From NCBI GenBank assembly GCA_963707835.1, contig CAVPRI010000001.1, positions 1,488,001-1,552,000 of the forward strand: DNA of 64,000 bases. Reading direction: 5' to 3'. The position numbers and the translations under genes are program-made. The DNA comes from Bog-473 sp963707835 (GTDB lineage: Bacteria; Actinomycetota; Acidimicrobiia; Acidimicrobiales; RAAP-2). Positions 35,721 through 45,511 of the stretch are shown piece after piece (positions within the stretch are counted from its first letter, which is position 1; the number at the start of each line of letters is the position of its first letter). The notes beneath the pieces were generated by a model. It saw nothing but the letters and a program-made list of their open reading frames with translations. It did no database searches and was not told the origin of the DNA.

Positions 35721-36509
35721 ATGGGTGATGTCAGGGGCAAGGTCGCGGTGGTCACCGGTGCGGGACGTGGCATCGGGCGGGGCGTGGCCCTCCGACTCGC
35801 GAGGGAAGGGAACCGGGTGTGCGTCACGGCACGGACGCTGTCGGACCTCGAGTCGCTCCAGTCGGAGGTCTCAGCGCTCGGGGGCGAAGCCCTGCCACTT
35901 CAGGCCGACATGACGGCAGCAGGAGACATTCGCCAATTGCGCGAGGCGGTCGTTGAGCGATGGGGTCGAGTGGACATCGTCGTGAACAACGCCGGTGGAT
36001 CACGCCCGAAGTCGTTCGCTCAGTTGGAGGACGCCGATTGGCTCGATGCAATGGCGCTGAACTTCATGAGTGCCGTCCGGGTGAATCAGGAGCTCCTCCC
36101 CGTGATGGCGGAGAACGGATCTGGGTGCATCGTCAACATCGGTTCCGTGGTTTCGCGCGAGCCGACAAGGTTCGTCGCTCCGTACTCTGCGGCGAAGGCA
36201 GCATTGGCGAATTATTCGAAGAACCTCGCCGAGGTGTGCGCGCCGATCGGGGTTCGTGTGAATTGCATTTTGCCGGGTCTGATCGAGACCTCATCGACCA
36301 TCCGGAACGCAACCATCTCCGCCAAGGCCACTGGGAGAGAACCCAGCGAGATCATGGAAGCGATGCTGGAGCGATATCCGATTCCCGTCGGACGGCTGGG
36401 AGCTCCGGAGGACGTTGCCGCCACAGTGTCCTTTTTGGTGTCGGACGAGGCGTCGTTCATCTGCGGAGCCGAGATCGTTGTCGACGGTGGCGCTCGCCGG
36501 GCCGTCTGA
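35721..36509 (+). CDS. Short-chain dehydrogenase/reductase
   Basis: This 262-residue SDR has VAVVTGAGRGIGRGVA, VCVTAR (Arg, NADP preference), DIVVNNAGG, catalytic NIGSVVS and YSAAK, and a C-terminal FICGAEIVVDGG. ATG 35721 begins directly at the conserved fold; the upstream ATG at 35661 would add 20 non-conserved residues. It follows the second P450 and ends about 65 bases before the convergent thioesterase gene. A 3-oxoacyl or hydroxy-terpenoid/steroid dehydrogenase role fits the surroundings, by inference. Confidence 0.87.
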   Translation: MGDVRGKVAVVTGAGRGIGRGVALRLAREGNRVCVTARTLSDLESLQSEVSALGGEALPLQADMTAAGDIRQLREAVVERWGRVDIVVNNAGGSRPKSFAQLEDADWLDAMALNFMSAVRVNQELLPVMAENGSGCIVNIGSVVSREPTRFVAPYSAAKAALANYSKNLAEVCAPIGVRVNCILPGLIETSSTIRNATISAKATGREPSEIMEAMLERYPIPVGRLGAPEDVAATVSFLVSDEASFICGAEIVVDGGARRAV

Positions 36510-36575
36510 ACCGGGGCCGAACGGTGGGCAGTCCCTGGGCCCGGTGACGGTGGGGAGAGCTGGAGGGTGGGTCCC

Positions 36576-37427
36576 TCAGGAGGTCCCGAGAGGGCGGAGG
36601 AGGTTCTCCTGCGCTACCGACGCGACCTGGGTGCCATCGTGGTGCCAGATGCCTCCGGTGTACACGCCCCTGGCGTCCATGAATCCCCTGGGACGCAGGT
36701 CGATGTAGTGCCATTCGTCCAGCCTGATGGGACGGCGATGTAGCCAGATGGCGTGGTCGAGGCTCGCGGACACGCCGAGATGGGCGAGCGGCGCGATGTT
36801 CCAGGGCGTGCCCATGTCGGAGAGGTAGATGAGGAGGCAGTCCCGCAGGACGACGTCGTCAGGCAGCGGTCCGGCCACCCTGGCCCACATGCGGCTCGGG
36901 ATACGACTTTCCTCGTCCTCTGACGTACTGCCTTTGGGCAGGACACAGCGCAACTCGAAAGCCTCGTCGAAGGATTGGAAGGTCTCCAACGGGAGCGCGG
37001 TGGGCGGTCCCAAGCCCGCCGGGATCGGCTCGAGGATCTCGGTAGTCCGTTCCGGAACGTGAAACGAGCAGGCCATGGTGAAGATCGGCAGGCCCTCTTG
37101 GGACACGGTGACCCTCCGGGCGGAGAAGGAGCGTCCGTCGGTGTCACGGAGGACCTGGAGGTCGAAGGGGACGTCGGCATTGCCTCGCCTCAGGAAGTAG
37201 GCGTGGGCGGAGTGCGCCAGCCTGGGTGGGTCGACCGTGGTGTATGCCGCGTGCAAGGCCTGCGCCGCCATGAGGCCGCCGAACACGTGGCCGTAGACAT
37301 GGCCGGAGATGTCGATGACGAAGCGGTCATGCCCCGCGGGGAGCGGAGCGAACGAGGTCAGGAGGCGCTCCAAACGGGCCGGGGGCAGGTCGTCACCGAG
37401 CTCGGTGGAGGGGTTGATACTCGCCAC
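36576..37427 (-). CDS. tesB: Acyl-CoA thioesterase II (TesB family)
   Basis: This 283-residue double-hotdog thioesterase has HVFGGLMAAQALHAAY near residue 47, FSARRVTVSQEGLPIFTM in the first domain and ASLDHAIWLHR in the second, whose Asp is catalytic in TesB. The tail IDLRPRGFMDARGVYTGGIW has the conserved region with Thr, and VASVAQENLLR holds the catalytic Gln. It releases free acids from acyl-CoA in the cytoplasm. It closes the catabolic region and diverges from the oxidase-assembly genes that follow. The gene symbol rests on family match only. Confidence 0.85.
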   Translation of the reverse strand: MASINPSTELGDDLPPARLERLLTSFAPLPAGHDRFVIDISGHVYGHVFGGLMAAQALHAAYTTVDPPRLAHSAHAYFLRRGNADVPFDLQVLRDTDGRSFSARRVTVSQEGLPIFTMACSFHVPERTTEILEPIPAGLGPPTALPLETFQSFDEAFELRCVLPKGSTSEDEESRIPSRMWARVAGPLPDDVVLRDCLLIYLSDMGTPWNIAPLAHLGVSASLDHAIWLHRRPIRLDEWHYIDLRPRGFMDARGVYTGGIWHHDGTQVASVAQENLLRPLGTS

Positions 37428-37624
37428 GGTCGCTGAACCCTACTGTCTCACCCCAACACGATTGGAATCGATCAGGACATGTCGAGACCGAACGTGATGG
37501 GCCGCGCTTGCGTGCCGCGCTGCTGAATCCGAGTGAGTGACGCGGCCACTGTTTCACAGCCCGGCGGTAGTGTCCCGACGTGCCCATGGCCGCATCGCGA
37601 GCTCACCGAGGGGTCGACTAGCCC

Positions 37625-39443
37625 ATGCCGGGAATGGGGAGGAGTGTCCAGACGGGCAGTTCGCTCGTCGTGTCCTCGTTCCATTCGGCACTCTTCCACC
37701 AGCTGCTGGTTGTGCTGTTGGTGCTCGCCGTCTGCGCCATCGGCTTCAACGTCGTCCGGACGGTGCAGTACCGGCGACTGCAGCAAAGCGGCACATCGCG
37801 CCGCCCTGCACCCTCGGTGACCGGCGCGCCCGAACCGACAGCCCGGCGAATCCTCCGCATCGGTTTCGGGTGCCTCTGGGTCCTCGACGGGCTGCTCCAA
37901 CTGCAACCTTCCATGCCGCTCGGCTTGCCCTCGCGGGTGCTCGAACCGTCCGCCGCCACTTCTCCGGCCTGGGTGCAACACCTGGTGGCCAGCGGCGCAA
38001 GCGTGTGGACCAATCATCCGGTCGAGGCGGCAGCAGCAACGGTGTGGATCCAGCTCGGACTCGGGATCTGGTTGCTGGCTGCGCCGCGCTGGCCGCTGGT
38101 CCCGTCTCGGGGGCGCGGCCAGTGCTGCGTGGGGCCTCTTGGTATGGGTATTCGGCGAGGCGTTCGGCGGCATCTTCGCTCCGGGGCTGACCTGGCTGTT
38201 CGGGGCGCCGGGAGCGGTCCTCGTCTACTGCGTTGCCGGCGTGGTGTTGGCGTTGCCCGAGGATGCCTTCGCCACGGCTCGCCTGGGCCGCCTGGTCCTG
38301 CGACTGAGTGGTGCCTTCCTCGTCGGCATGGCAGTGCTGCAGGCGTGGCCGGGACGCGGCTTCTGGCAGGGCCGAGGAGGAACGCTCGACGCCATGGTGA
38401 CGGACATGGCCCAGACGCCCCAGCCCCACCTCTTCGCCTCTTGGGTCACGGCGTTCGGCGCGTTCGACGCGGCGCACGGCTGGGCGGTCAACCTCTTCGT
38501 GGTGGTGTCCACCGCCACCACCGGAGCATTGTTGATGTCGGGCCGCCGCCGTCCGATGCTGGTGGGGCTTGCGATGTTCCTGGTGCTGGCCGTGGCTGCC
38601 TGGGTTCTGATCGAGGACCTCGGATTTTTCGGCGGCCTGGGCACCGACCCCAACTCCATGCTCCCACTGGCGCTTCTCTTCGTCGCCGCCTACGTCGGGG
38701 TGGTCCGGGTGCCCGCGACGGCGCCAGCGAGGGCCGGCAGCATCGGCCCCGAAGCGGGAGGGCACCGCTGGTGGCAGGTCGTCACGGCTCCCTACCTGGC
38801 CCGGTCGCTGGCCGCGCTGGCCGCCTTGGCGATCGTGCTGGTCGGCACCGCCCCCATGGCCCGAGCGGCGATCGACGCGAACGCCGATCCGATTCTTTCC
38901 GAAGCCCTCGACGGCACGCCGAACTCCCTGGACAGCCCGGCTCCCCCTTTCTCCCTGGCCGATCAGTACGGACGACCCGTCAGCCTGGCCAGTTTGCGCG
39001 GGCACGTGGTGGCACTCACATTTCTCGACCCGGTCTGTACGTCGGACTGTCCGCTGATCGCCCAGGAATTCCGCAATGCCGACCAGCAGCTGGCGGAACG
39101 GCATCCGGCGATCGACTTCGTTGCGGTGGTGTCGAATCCGATCTACCGCTCGGTCTCGTTCGTCGATGCCTTCGATCGGCAGGAGGGGCTCACCGACCTG
39201 TCCAACTGGTACTTCCTGACCGGGACGGTGGCCCAACTGCAGCAGGTGTGGAATTCCTACGGAGAGCTGGTGCAAGTCGTGCCGGGCGGCGCCATGGTCG
39301 CCCACAGTGACCTGGCCTTCGTGATCGACGGGCGCGGGCACGAACGGGATGCCCTGGTCGACGACCCCGGCCCCGACCGGGCCTACGCCTCCTCCTTCTC
39401 GACGCTCTTGGAGCAGCGCATCGAACAGGTCCTCGGTTCGTGA
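37625..39443 (+). pseudogene. Polytopic membrane protein fused to an SCO-like domain, one frameshift
   Basis: The repaired protein has about 606 residues. Residues 1-420 hold about eight to ten membrane helices with marked segments: RILRIGFGCLWVLDGLLQLQ, GEAFGGIFAPG, GAPGAVLVY and LGTDPNSMLPLAL. The C-terminal 180 residues are an SCO/redoxin domain: PPFSLADQYGRPVSL, DPVCTSDCPLIAQEF (CxxxC) and AHSDLAFVID (copper His). SCO domains load copper into cytochrome oxidase from the outer face of the membrane. The membrane part is related to the protein at 56021. A +1 shift near 38132 at GGGCGCGGCC is mended by one CG. GAGGGG precedes ATG 37625. Confidence 0.78.
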
Positions 39444-40631
39444 GGGCACCGTTCGGGGTGCTGGCGCCGGTGCGCTGCCGGAAGGGCAGTGCCATGGCGC
39501 TGTTGGCTGCGACGCTCGTCTTGGGGGTCGAAGCCGTCACCGGCGCGCCGGCCGACGCCTCCCCGTCGTCGCCCGGGGGCAGCGTCACGCTCCGGAGTGC
39601 CGTCTCGAACCAGGCGGGTTCATGGGTCGTGCTTCCCATGGGTCGCCTGTCGGACCCGGACAACACCTTCTGGCAACTCTTGTACGCCCCTCCGGGCTCC
39701 CTTCGCTGGTCGGTGGTGACCCCTCCCGGAGTGGCTGACAACGGCGGCCTGGTCGCCGCCGTGTCGGGTGACTCGCTCGTGGTGGCGGTTCTGCCCAGCG
39801 GCCTGCTTCGCTTCTCGCCCCTGTCGACGAGCTCGAACGGAGGCGCATCGTGGAGCTCCGCCTTCGTGCCGGGGGCCGTGGCGGGCCGACCCGATGCGCT
39901 GGCCGTCGACGCCGGCTCCGACCCACGGTCGTTCGCGGTGGTGAGCAACCGTGTGGCCACGACTTCGAACTTCACCTCGTGGACCTCCGTGGCGTCGCTG
40001 GCCACGCTGCGTCGAGCGGCGCCCGGGTGCGCGCCGAGGCGGATCGACGCCGTCACCACCTCGGCGGCCGGACAGCCCGTGATCGGGCTGACGTCCGCGC
40101 GGAGGGAAGGTCGGCTTGATCAGCGACGTTGGTGGCCGATGGTCGCCGATGGGCCCACCACTCCCGGAGGGACTCGGTGCGGTGTCGACCTCGGTCGTGC
40201 GGCTCGAGATCGGCGCTTCCGGCACCACGGCACTCGTCAGCGAGCGGGGTAAGAGCGGGACCGGGCTGGTGGTGGCCTGGCAAGACCCCAATGGGAGCTG
40301 GGTGCAGTCCTCGTCGCTGGGAGACCGCAACCGACTGCTGGCCACCTCGGTCTCCGAGGACGGGATGGTGGCGGTGCTCACCGGACCTCCGTCGGACCCT
40401 GCCGTGAGCGAAGTGGCGCCGGGGGGTCGTTGGACTCCCGAGGGAAAGCCCCCGGCGGGCACCGCCGCACTGGCGTTCGCCAGTCCGGCGGCGGCCGGGA
40501 CCCCCGGTCAGCTCGAGGCGTTCACCGTGACGGGTACCAAGCTCACTGTCTATGCGGCCGCCCCTGTGAGCGCAGGGTGGACGAAGGTCTCCTCGAGCGT
40601 TGTGCCGCTCGCCTACGGGTCGTCGTCGTAG
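39440..40631 (+). pseudogene. Secreted beta-rich protein coupled to the SCO gene, one frameshift
   Basis: GTG 39440 overlaps the preceding TGA (GTGA), so the two genes are coupled. A signal peptide (MALLAATLVLGVEAVTGAPA...) is followed by repeated units of about 50 residues in the style GSWVVLPMG, VVAVLPSGLLRF, TALVSERG and GRWSPMG, which resembles a beta-propeller or sialidase-like fold. No catalytic residues are recognised. It probably acts outside the membrane near the oxidase-assembly proteins. A +1 shift near 40096 in CCGCGCGGAG is mended by one CG, giving about 397 residues. The function is unknown. Confidence 0.65.
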
Positions 40632-40722
40632 GGCACGCCAGGTCCCAGCTCCACGGAGCGCGGCATCGAGCGCCGGGCGACTGTACGGTGACAGCAAGTC
40701 GAGAGAGGAGTGGGCCGGCTCC

Positions 40723-41688
40723 GTGCAGCTCATGATGGAACACTGGAGCTTCGACCCGTTCGTCGTCGTGGTCGGTGCCGTCGTGGTGCTGCACGAAATC
40801 GGGCTGGCCAGGCTCCGACGTCGTTCGGTTCCGACGCGGACCCTCCGTCGCCGCCTGGCGGCCCTCATGTTCTACGCCGGGCTGGCGCTCCTCCTCGTGA
40901 CGGTGACGTCGCCCCTCGACTACTGGTCCGACGACTACTTCTACGTGCACATGGTCGGGCACATCCTGCTCGCCTTCTTCGCCCCGATCCTCGTCGTGGC
41001 CGGCGCGCCGTGGCTCCCTCTCCTCCATGGGCTCCCGGTCCGCATGCGGCGGCGCTTGCTCCGTTTCATGTTGTTGAGCCGGGTCTCGGCGCTCCTGCGC
41101 CCGGTGGGCCGGTTCGTGATGAACCCCTGGACCGCGCTGGTCGCGTTCAACGGTGTCATGGTGCTCTGGCACGTCCCCGCGCTCTTCGACACGGCGGCAC
41201 AGGACCAGTTGGTCCATGTGGGGCTCATGCACGCCAGCCTCTTTGCGACGGGCGTGTTGTTCTGGCTTCAGATCATCCCGTCGTACCCCGTCCGCCCCAA
41301 GGCCAGCCCCCTCTGGCAGATCGGCGCCATCATCTCGACCAATGTGACCATGTTCGTCCTGGCCATGGCCATGTCGCTGTTCACCCAGGTCAGCTGGTAC
41401 CCGGTGTATGCCCACGTGCCCGGCGTCACCCTGTCTCCCTTTGCCGACCAGCAGATTGGCGCGGCCATCTTGTGGGTCTGCGGGGACTTCTGGGCTGTGC
41501 CGGCTCTGGCGGTGACCATCCGTCGTGCCATCGACAGCGGCGAGGGGTTCTCGCTCGGCATCGACCGGCTCTTGCACCGCGATCCCACGATTGCCTTCAC
41601 CCGGTGGCGTCCGGGGTCATCCGAACCAGAGTCGGCGCTGTGGGTTCCAGGGCAGGGAGTGCCCGGGACCGGCGCCGGGGATGGTTGA
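40723..41688 (+). CDS. ctaG: Cytochrome c oxidase assembly protein CtaG (caa3-type)
   Basis: This integral membrane protein of 321 residues has about seven helices. Recognisable CtaG segments are HMVGHILLAFFAPILVVAGA, NPWTALVAFNGVMVLWHVP, LMHASLFATGVLFWLQII and FADQQIGAAILWVCGDFWAVP, with conserved His and Trp residues. CtaG family proteins help build the CuB centre of the oxidase. The start is uncertain: GTG 40723 or ATG 40732, preceded by GAGAGAGGAG. It stands between the SCO-coupled pair and the cupredoxin gene, in the direction of the oxidase genes. Two more CtaG-like genes occur at 46313 and 58875. Confidence 0.85.
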   Translation: MQLMMEHWSFDPFVVVVGAVVVLHEIGLARLRRRSVPTRTLRRRLAALMFYAGLALLLVTVTSPLDYWSDDYFYVHMVGHILLAFFAPILVVAGAPWLPLLHGLPVRMRRRLLRFMLLSRVSALLRPVGRFVMNPWTALVAFNGVMVLWHVPALFDTAAQDQLVHVGLMHASLFATGVLFWLQIIPSYPVRPKASPLWQIGAIISTNVTMFVLAMAMSLFTQVSWYPVYAHVPGVTLSPFADQQIGAAILWVCGDFWAVPALAVTIRRAIDSGEGFSLGIDRLLHRDPTIAFTRWRPGSSEPESALWVPGQGVPGTGAGDG

Positions 41689-41787
41689 CGAGGGGCGGCC
41701 CGAACCGTAGCCTCGGCTCGGAATCTCCCGTGCGTGCCCTGTCAAGAGGGGCGGCCGCCCAGGAGGTGCCGACGGAGGGGCACGCGG

Positions 41788-42456
41788 ATGAGCGTTCGGT
41801 GGAAGATCGGCGTGACGGTGGTGCTGTTCGCCGTTGCCGCCGCGGCCGCGGCCGTCCTCATCGTCAACCTCCTCGGGACGCCACCGACCGTGGAGTTCAG
41901 CTCCCCAAGTCCGGGCCAGCCGGTCGAGCTGACGATGCAGACGGTCGGGACGTACGGGTCGGGGAGCCACCCCACCTGGGTGTCGTACCTGGTTCGCTCA
42001 CCCCAGGGAGAATGGGAGCACACGACGCTGTTCCAGGTGCCCCAGCACACCCGGATCGACGTGACCATCTACCAGTACGACTCGGGAAGCCCGCTGCGCA
42101 ACCAACAGCTGGGCCAGGTGAGCGGTACCGAGGGCGACAAGGCCACCCTCAACGGTAAGGAGTTCAGCGTCAACAACTCCAACGAGGGCAACGGGGTGGG
42201 ACACACGTTCTCGATCCCGGCATTGGGGCTCAACGTCCCGCTCTCCGGCAACAACGGCAACGCCAACCTTTGCGGCGCTGCGCCCTGCACCACGTCGTCG
42301 CCGAACAACGTGATCCGGTTCTCCTTCACCACCCCCGGACCAGGCAATTACCGCTGGCAGTGCTTCGTCCCGTGTGGGTTGGGTTTCCTGTTCGGTAACG
42401 GCGGGCCAATGGCGACTCTGGGGTACATGGGAGGCTTCATGAAGGTGGTGGCGTGA
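41788..42456 (+). CDS. Membrane-anchored cupredoxin-like protein
   Basis: This 222-residue protein has one N-terminal membrane helix (IGVTVVLFAVAAAAAAVLIV) and an outer beta-sandwich domain. GVGHTFSIPALGLNVP and FSFTTPGPGNYRWQCFVPCG, then GNGGPM, resemble the CuA/cupredoxin metal loop. It has His, C-x3-C and a late Met, but lacks the His that follows the second Cys in a true CuA site. It could carry copper or electrons for the oxidase. GGAGGGG sets ATG 41788, and the stop overlaps coxB by four bases (GTGA). The role is inferred from fold-like features and position. Confidence 0.72.
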   Translation: MSVRWKIGVTVVLFAVAAAAAAVLIVNLLGTPPTVEFSSPSPGQPVELTMQTVGTYGSGSHPTWVSYLVRSPQGEWEHTTLFQVPQHTRIDVTIYQYDSGSPLRNQQLGQVSGTEGDKATLNGKEFSVNNSNEGNGVGHTFSIPALGLNVPLSGNNGNANLCGAAPCTTSSPNNVIRFSFTTPGPGNYRWQCFVPCGLGFLFGNGGPMATLGYMGGFMKVVA

Positions 42457-43427
42457 GCGATCCCGACGGAGCCGCCGCCGGGGTGACAGCGGGGGAGGCG
42501 GTCCCACCGGCACCGGACAGCCCCCGACACTGGTGGCGCCTCATCGCCATCTGGGTGGTGCTGAGCGCAGTGGGAGATCCCCTCTTCTACTTCCTGGCCG
42601 GTCCGCACATCCCGCCCGGGACGATGACCGATACAGCGCAGGGAGCGCAGTTCGACTTCAACGTCCTCTTCGTGATCGCGCTCCCGGTCCTCCTCGCCGT
42701 GTGGATCTACATGGTCTACGCCATCGTGATGTGGCGGGCGTCGCGCGGCGGACCCGAACCCGTCGCCGGGCCCGACGCCCGTGGTCACTTCGGGCTCCAG
42801 ATCGGGTGGATCCTGACCACGACCGTCATCGTGTTGTTCCTGGCCGGTTTCGGAACCTACGAGCTGGTGCAGCCAGGCGGTGCCGGCGGCGGCGAGGGTT
42901 CGAGCCCGATTTGGACGCCGACCTCGAAGACGATCCTCCCGATCCAGGTGATCGGGCAGCAGTGGAAGTTCACGTACCGCTATCCCACCTTCGGCGGGTT
43001 CGAGACCGATCAGCTGGTTTTGCCGAACGACACCACCATCGAGTTCAACGTCACTTCCCTCGACGTGATCCACAGCTTCTGGGCGTATCAACTCGGGGTC
43101 AAGGCGGATGCCAATCCGGACTACAACAACGTGGCCTACACGACGACGAAGCAGCTCGGATCGTTCGTGGTCCGATGCGCGGAGCTCTGCGGCCTCTGGC
43201 ACGGGGCCATGTACAACAACGGGGTCGTGGTGTCCAGGGACCAGTTCGGTTCGTGGGCGACGCTGACCGAGGCCAAGCTCGCCGCCAATACGAAGCTCCT
43301 TCCGCCGTACGCCCTGACCTACACGCCCGATGCCAACGGTGCCGACGGCGGCTACTACCCCGATGACGTGGACCCGTATTCGCACGTGGAGCAGTACGGC
43401 GCCACGCAGCCCAAGGGAGGGTCGTGA
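42453..43427 (+). CDS. coxB: Cytochrome c oxidase subunit II
   Basis: This 324-residue subunit has three membrane segments: one near the N-terminus, then LFVIALPVLLAVWIYMVYAI and ILTTTVIVLFLAGFGTYELV. The outer CuA domain shows IGQQWKFTYRYP, SLDVIHSFWAYQ (CuA His) and CAELCGLWHGAM (C-x3-C-x3-H-x2-M), so the binuclear copper centre is complete. It accepts electrons from cytochrome c or another donor; there is no fused cytochrome c domain. GTG 42453 overlaps the preceding stop, so the cupredoxin and subunit II are coupled. It is followed by subunit I after 54 bases. Confidence 0.93.
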   Translation: MSDPDGAAAGVTAGEAVPPAPDSPRHWWRLIAIWVVLSAVGDPLFYFLAGPHIPPGTMTDTAQGAQFDFNVLFVIALPVLLAVWIYMVYAIVMWRASRGGPEPVAGPDARGHFGLQIGWILTTTVIVLFLAGFGTYELVQPGGAGGGEGSSPIWTPTSKTILPIQVIGQQWKFTYRYPTFGGFETDQLVLPNDTTIEFNVTSLDVIHSFWAYQLGVKADANPDYNNVAYTTTKQLGSFVVRCAELCGLWHGAMYNNGVVVSRDQFGSWATLTEAKLAANTKLLPPYALTYTPDANGADGGYYPDDVDPYSHVEQYGATQPKGGS

Positions 43428-43481
43428 CGTTGCCCGCCCCCATTCTCGGCCCGACCCTTCCCGAAGCGAGGGTGAGCAGCC

Positions 43482-45500
43482 ATGGCCATTGACACCGCTC
43501 CGCTGGAGCAGTTCGAGTACCCCGGCGAGGAGGAGACCGGAGGCCCGCCCCGGGTGCCGCCCGCCTGGAGGCGCTCGGCGTGGCTCCGACCGCACGTGCT
43601 GTGGGCCATCGTCGGAGCAGTGCTGGGCTACCTGCTGGGGCACTGGCTGGGCAACGTCATCGCCAGCGGATACGAGCAGGTGCAGGGCAGCGGCCAGAAC
43701 GACGTGGCCATCGTCCTCGGGCTCTCGCTCGGCGTGGTCGGCTGGATGGCGGGCATCGGCGGGCTGACCTACCCCCTGGCCAAGATCCTGGGCTTCGAGC
43801 CGTCCCCCGCACCACCGGAGACCAACTGGGTGCGGTACTTCCGCATGACCGACGACCACAAGGTGGTGGGCTGGCAGTACGCGGTCGGGGTCCTGCTGTT
43901 TCTCTTCACCGGCGGGCTGCTGGCCATGCTCATCCGCACCGAGCTCCTGAGCCCGACCAACCACGTCTTCGGCCCTGGAACCTACATCGCCATCGTGGGC
44001 GAGCACGGCACGGTCATGATGATGATGGCCTCTTCCGCCGTGATCGGGCCACTTGGCAATTGGCTGGTCCCGCTGATGATCGGATCTCGGCGGATGGCCT
44101 TCCCACGCGTCGAGGCGTTCTCGTTCTGGGTCTTCATGGCCGGATACCTGGTCATTCTGAGCGCCCTCTTCTTCGGGGGCTTTCCGACGGGCTGGACCGG
44201 TTACGCGCCACTGCAGACCCAGGCGTCCGGAGGGATGGACTCGTACCTGGTCGGCTTCGGGGTCATCGGGATCGGCATGATCATGGCCGGCTTCAACCTC
44301 GCCGCGACCATCGTCAACTATCGGGCGCCCGGGATGAGCTGGGGGCGACTCCCCATCTTCGTCTGGGGCATCCTGGCCACCACGGCACTGCTGACCCTGG
44401 CGACGCCGACCCTGGTGGTGGCCGGCCTCTTCGGGATTCTCGACCGCACCGCCCTCACGGCGTTCTTCGTCAACGAGCACGGCGGGAGCAGCTTCCTCTG
44501 GCAGAACCTCTTCTGGTTCTTCGGCCACCCCGAGGTTTACATCATGGCCCTTCCGGGGTTCGGCATCGTCATGGAGATCATGCCGGTGTTCACGCGTAAA
44601 CCCCTGTTCGCCTACAAGGTGGCGGCGGCCGGGATGCTGGGCGTGGCCCTGCTGTCGTTCTTCGTCTGGCAGCACCACCTCTTCCAGAGCGGCATCAATC
44701 CGGACATGCGGCCCCTCTTCATGCTGACCACGGAGCTCATCTCCATTCCGACCGGGTTCCTGTTCCTCGTCACCCTCGGGACACTTTGGAAAGCGAAGAT
44801 CAGATTCGAGACGCCGATGCTCTTCTGTCTCGGCATGCTCTTCAACTTCCTGATCGGCGGCGTCACCGGTGTCTTCCTGTCAGACGTCCCGGTGAACGTG
44901 ACGGTGCACGGGAGCTTCTTCGTCCTCGCCCATTTCCACTACACGATCATGGGCGGCCTCATCTTCGCAATGTTCGCCGGGTTCTACTATTGGTTCCCCA
45001 AGATCACGGGCAAGACCCTGAACCGCAAGCTGAGCAAGTGGCACTTCTGGACCTTCTTCATCTTCTTCAACGGCACGTTCTTCCCGCTCTTCCTGGTCGG
45101 CCTCCTGGGCCAGCCGAGGCGTGTCTTCGAGTACGCCACCAACCTCCAGACCCTGAACGACATCTCGACCATGAGCGCCTACCTCCTCGGCGCATCGTTC
45201 TTCTTCTTCATCATCAACTTCGTGTGGTCGATCTACCTGACGCCGCACCCCGCCCCCCCGAACCCGTGGGACTCGCTCGGACTGGAATGGCAGACACCGA
45301 CACCGGTGCCGTGGTTCAACTTCGAGCACATCCCGGTCATCCTCAACGACCCCTACCACTACGGTGAGCCGGGTGCCCTGCCGGTGGCCGACATGGGTTC
45401 GCCCATGCCTGTGGTGGGCGCCCCGGCAGGGTCGGTGAGCCACGAGGATCTCGGGACCGGGGTCGATGGTGATGGCGATCCCCGGCCCCCCATGCTGTAG
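43482..45500 (+). CDS. coxA: Cytochrome c oxidase subunit I
   Basis: This 672-residue heme-copper oxidase subunit has all key ligands: EHGTVMMMMASS (heme a His), FFGHPEVYI (CuB His and cross-linked Tyr, with Glu of the D channel), WQHHLFQSG (two CuB His) and LAHFHYTIMGG (heme a3 and a His pair). It reduces O2 to water and pumps protons across the cytoplasmic membrane. An N-terminal extension of about 110 residues carries two further hydrophobic segments (HVLWAIVGAVLGYLLGHWLG and VAIVLGLSLGVVGWMAGIGG), beyond the usual 12 helices. ATG 43482 is chosen because this extension reads well from there. Confidence 0.95.
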   Translation: MAIDTAPLEQFEYPGEEETGGPPRVPPAWRRSAWLRPHVLWAIVGAVLGYLLGHWLGNVIASGYEQVQGSGQNDVAIVLGLSLGVVGWMAGIGGLTYPLAKILGFEPSPAPPETNWVRYFRMTDDHKVVGWQYAVGVLLFLFTGGLLAMLIRTELLSPTNHVFGPGTYIAIVGEHGTVMMMMASSAVIGPLGNWLVPLMIGSRRMAFPRVEAFSFWVFMAGYLVILSALFFGGFPTGWTGYAPLQTQASGGMDSYLVGFGVIGIGMIMAGFNLAATIVNYRAPGMSWGRLPIFVWGILATTALLTLATPTLVVAGLFGILDRTALTAFFVNEHGGSSFLWQNLFWFFGHPEVYIMALPGFGIVMEIMPVFTRKPLFAYKVAAAGMLGVALLSFFVWQHHLFQSGINPDMRPLFMLTTELISIPTGFLFLVTLGTLWKAKIRFETPMLFCLGMLFNFLIGGVTGVFLSDVPVNVTVHGSFFVLAHFHYTIMGGLIFAMFAGFYYWFPKITGKTLNRKLSKWHFWTFFIFFNGTFFPLFLVGLLGQPRRVFEYATNLQTLNDISTMSAYLLGASFFFFIINFVWSIYLTPHPAPPNPWDSLGLEWQTPTPVPWFNFEHIPVILNDPYHYGEPGALPVADMGSPMPVVGAPAGSVSHEDLGTGVDGDGDPRPPML

Positions 45501-45511
45501 CGAAGGAAGCC

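Noticed and set aside
42348..44678. A 776-codon open frame on the minus strand across the oxidase genes
   Set aside because: It lies opposite coxB and coxA, whose metal ligands are fully conserved; long antisense frames are expected in GC-rich genes and its translation is His/Asp/Arg-rich without a fold.
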